DNA from: an uncultured Candidatus Nemicrothrix sp.
GTDB lineage: Bacteria; Actinomycetota; Acidimicrobiia; Acidimicrobiales; Acidimicrobilacustridaceae
Direction of reading: 5' to 3'
DNA length: 7,351 nt
Assembly: GCA_903827085.1 (NCBI GenBank)
Contig: CAIKHC010000365.1
Coordinates: 1 to 7,351 of the forward strand
In this document: positions 6,145 through 7,351 of the stretch, one piece after another
Layout of the letters: the number at the start of each line of letters is the position of its first letter
Numbering within the stretch: position 1 is the stretch's first letter
Position numbers and translations under genes: made by a program
The notes under the pieces: generated by a model
What the model was told of the DNA's origin: nothing
The model's input: only the letters and a program-made list of their open reading frames with translations
Databases searched by the model: none

Positions 6145-6350
6145 TGGGCGAGGCGGTCGAGGATCTCCTTGTCTCGAGCAACGAGGCGTTCAAGGGTCGC
6201 CATGAACTCTTTGTCGGCTTTGACTCGCTCAATCTCGAGGAGAAGGCCATCTATGAGGACCTGGTTCACGCTTGTGCCTTGAGCTCGAGCAATGACCTCG
6301 GCTTGGTCGGCAAGATCCTCGGGGAGTCGGACCGTCGTCTGTTTGTTCAT
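6141..6350 (-). CDS. Ribbon-helix-helix antitoxin partner of the Doc toxin
   Basis: This small protein of 69 residues begins MNKQTTVRLPEDLADQAEVI. The strand TTVRLP followed by two helices (EDLADQAEVIARAQ, then SVNQVLIDGLLLEIERV) is the CopG/Arc ribbon-helix-helix DNA-binding fold. The charged C-terminal half (about 40-69) is likely the toxin-neutralising tail. Doc is classically paired with Phd, so an RHH partner is the less familiar arrangement. ATG 6350 is chosen because TATCAT lies 6 nt upstream and a palindrome abuts it; an in-frame TTG at 6374 lies upstream of that element. Antitoxin before toxin with a 4-base overlap is the standard type II order, and the antitoxin should repress its own operon. 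Confidence 0.85.
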   Translation of the reverse strand: MNKQTTVRLPEDLADQAEVIARAQGTSVNQVLIDGLLLEIERVKADKEFMATLERLVARDKEILDRLAQ

Positions 6351-6372
6351 GACATCATGATAGCACGATGTC
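6351..6372 (-). promoter_or_regulatory. Antitoxin operator and probable leaderless promoter
   Basis: GACATC and GATGTC at the ends of this 22 bp segment are a perfect 6 bp inverted repeat, and inner bases extend the symmetry to about 8 of 11 per arm. On the minus strand a -10-like TATCAT (plus 6357-6362) lies inside it, 6 nt before the ATG. No convincing -35 is seen at 17 bp. The overlap of palindrome and -10 fits autorepression by the RHH protein. Confidence 0.55.
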
Positions 6373-6397
6373 AAGACTCACGGTCGAGGTTGTGGGC

Positions 6398-7024
6398 CTA
6401 GGCCGGTGGCTTGAGTGGGGTGCCGGCCAAGGCCGCAGCGATCTGAGCGCCGGGCAGGCCATGAGCGTCCATTGCCGAGATCGAGAACCGTCCAGTGAGT
6501 GCGCGGACGAGGATGAAGTCGGAACAGGTGACGGCCTCAAGTTGGTCGCCAAGCAACGAATCGTGACGTTCGATCATGCCGAGGAGCCATGCCCTCGCAA
6601 CGGTGAGCGAGGGTGACGAGTCGACACACGGCAGACCAAGTGCCTCACGAAGATCGATCTCGTGCGTGACTGCATCCATGACCAACTGCGAGTTCGATGG
6701 GCGAGGGATGGCCGGCAAGATCGCGTCGAAGGGAATGATCGTTGCTTCGAGAGCAGTTGCGAGTTCGGCGAGCGATTCACCTTCATGATGTCGCACCTGT
6801 GCGTTGGTCCACTCGTCGGACGCGACGCCTTCCATCCGCCCGGCCAGGAGATCCTCAGGTACGCCGACAAGGTGCGAGAAGGTTTGCTGCACCGTCCAGT
6901 CGGGACACGCCGGAACAACAAGCGTCGCGAATGATTCTGGGGTCCGCTCGAGAAGTTCAAGAACGGATTGGCGAGTTTGCCGATACGCCTCGCACACCTG
7001 ATCGTCGGGAAGCAACTGAGACAT
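6398..7024 (-). CDS. Maleylpyruvate isomerase-like, mycothiol-dependent enzyme family (DinB fold)
   Basis: The protein has 208 residues. The segment CPDWTVQQTFSHLVGV (40-55), with H51, is the hallmark of the MDMPI N-terminal/DinB-like four-helix domain. VMDAVTHEIDLREALGLP (115-132) supplies a second His (H121) in the spacing expected for the metal site. D117 stands where the isomerase has Glu, so the metal site is slightly altered. LVRALTGRFS near 173-182 is another typical block. Characterised relatives isomerise maleylpyruvate using mycothiol, but most family members are uncharacterised thiol-dependent or metal-binding proteins, and nothing nearby points to gentisate breakdown. Mycothiol enzymes are actinobacterial, which supports the host assignment. 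ATG 7024 has no clear Shine-Dalgarno. It is divergent from homospermidine synthase and 47 bp upstream of the antitoxin gene. Confidence 0.8.
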   Translation of the reverse strand: MSQLLPDDQVCEAYRQTRQSVLELLERTPESFATLVVPACPDWTVQQTFSHLVGVPEDLLAGRMEGVASDEWTNAQVRHHEGESLAELATALEATIIPFDAILPAIPRPSNSQLVMDAVTHEIDLREALGLPCVDSSPSLTVARAWLLGMIERHDSLLGDQLEAVTCSDFILVRALTGRFSISAMDAHGLPGAQIAAALAGTPLKPPA

Positions 7025-7131
7025 GGCAAAAGTCTCGCAGACAGTTCACCTTGTTGTTGCTTCAGCGTTGTCAGGAACAACTAAGTTCTGCGCTTCGTCT
7101 CTGAAGCCGACTCTCAAGCGAGGTGCCTGAA
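7025..7131. other. Divergent intergenic region between the MDMPI-like gene and hss
   Basis: This 107 bp region must hold promoters for both flanking genes. A -10-like TAAGTT occurs at 7082-7087 on the plus strand, without a good -35. GTTGTT (7053-7058) and AACAAC (7076-7081) form a 6 bp inverted repeat with a 17 nt gap, which could be chance. GAGGT at 7120-7124 is the ribosome binding site of the plus-strand gene. Confidence 0.4.
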
Positions 7132-7351
7132 ATGACTGACCCGAAACTGCCCCACGGTGGCGCACAACTGGGGGCCATTGATGGCCCGCTCGTGATGATC
7201 GGAATGGGCTCAATTGGTCGAGCAACACTGCCACTTCTCGATCGCCACATTGCGTTCGATAAGTCACGCGCAATTGCGCTTGACCCTCTGGCCGAGCGCA
7301 AGCAGTACGCCGATGAATACGGCATCGCCTTTCAACAGGTGGAACTTACGC
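7132..7351 (+). CDS. hss: Homospermidine synthase, N-terminal part (3' truncated by window edge)
   Basis: The 73 visible codons begin MTDPKLPHGGAQLGAIDGPL and continue VMIGMGSIGRATLPLLDRHIAFDKSR, then ALDP. The glycine-rich G-x-G-x-x-G loop, followed by TLPLLDRHI.FD, matches the NAD-binding N-terminus of bacterial homospermidine synthase (saccharopine dehydrogenase-like fold). This enzyme makes homospermidine from putrescine, or from putrescine and spermidine, in an NAD-dependent aminobutyl transfer. GAGGT 7 nt upstream of the ATG fixes the start. Only the nucleotide-binding end is visible, so the active site cannot be checked. A polyamine synthase here suggests homospermidine as a cell polyamine; no other polyamine gene is in view. 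Confidence 0.85.
   Translation, partial: MTDPKLPHGGAQLGAIDGPLVMIGMGSIGRATLPLLDRHIAFDKSRAIALDPLAERKQYADEYGIAFQQVELT

Noticed and set aside
5773..6282. A 169-codon open frame on the plus strand, antisense to the Doc toxin and antitoxin
   Set aside because: The minus-strand frames have clear family motifs and the ATGA overlap. The antisense product is Arg/Ser-rich, with no recognisable domain or ribosome binding site.
6395..6404. A 10 bp palindrome GGCCTAGGCC at the stop of the MDMPI-like gene
   Set aside because: Such short palindromes are expected by chance in GC-rich DNA, and nothing around it suggests a site.
1..7351. Search by eye for tRNA, rRNA, CRISPR arrays, transposase genes and att sites
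   Set aside because: No cloverleaf, rRNA motif, regularly spaced repeat, transposase motif or target-site duplication was recognised. The only clear long repeat is the 147 bp hydrolase pair.

Overview
The window most likely comes from an actinobacterium (Actinomycetota). The evidence is a protein of the mycothiol-dependent maleylpyruvate isomerase-like family, soluble actinobacterial-type cytochrome P450 and TetR proteins, and several genes whose -10 element sits 6-7 nt before the start codon (leaderless transcripts). The mix of a Baeyer-Villiger-type monooxygenase, a short alkylsulfatase-like metallo-hydrolase and homospermidine synthase would fit an aquatic Acidimicrobiia-like lineage, but that placement is a guess. 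No rRNA, tRNA, CRISPR array or transposase gene is visible.

Layout. (1) 1-520, plus: the C-terminal 172 codons of a flavin-dependent Baeyer-Villiger-type monooxygenase. It converges, with a 9 bp gap, on (2) 530-1801, minus: an MBL-fold alkylsulfatase-like hydrolase with a hairpin-bearing leader. (3) 1922-2260, plus: a small four-helix DUF4345-like membrane protein. (4) 2348-5557: a compact regulatory and metabolic cassette made of a TetR repressor (minus) divergent from a cytochrome P450 and an MFS exporter (plus). (5) 5600-5746: a decayed 147 bp copy of the 5' end and leader of the gene at 530-1801. (6) 5752-6350, minus: a Doc-type toxin with a ribbon-helix-helix antitoxin. (7) 6398-7024, minus: a DinB/MDMPI-fold enzyme. 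(8) 7132 to the window end, plus: the N-terminus of homospermidine synthase.

The two most informative structures are in non-coding DNA. Between TetR and P450 lies a perfect 11 bp inverted repeat whose two arms supply the -35 hexamers of two overlapping divergent promoters. Each -10 lies exactly 7 nt from its start codon (GTG for TetR, ATG for P450), and a second, weaker copy of the operator covers the P450 start codon. This predicts a self-regulated, ligand-inducible switch that controls the P450 and the exporter together, consistent with a detoxification or small-molecule tailoring-and-export unit.

Second, the hydrolase gene and its truncated copy are direct repeats (about 85% identical over 147 bp) that bracket the DUF4345/TetR/P450/MFS block. 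The truncated copy keeps the ribosome binding site but has ATA in place of the ATG start. Together with the visibly lower GC of the MFS gene and the neighbouring toxin-antitoxin pair, this suggests the block was inserted into, or rearranged within, an ancestral pair of hydrolase genes.
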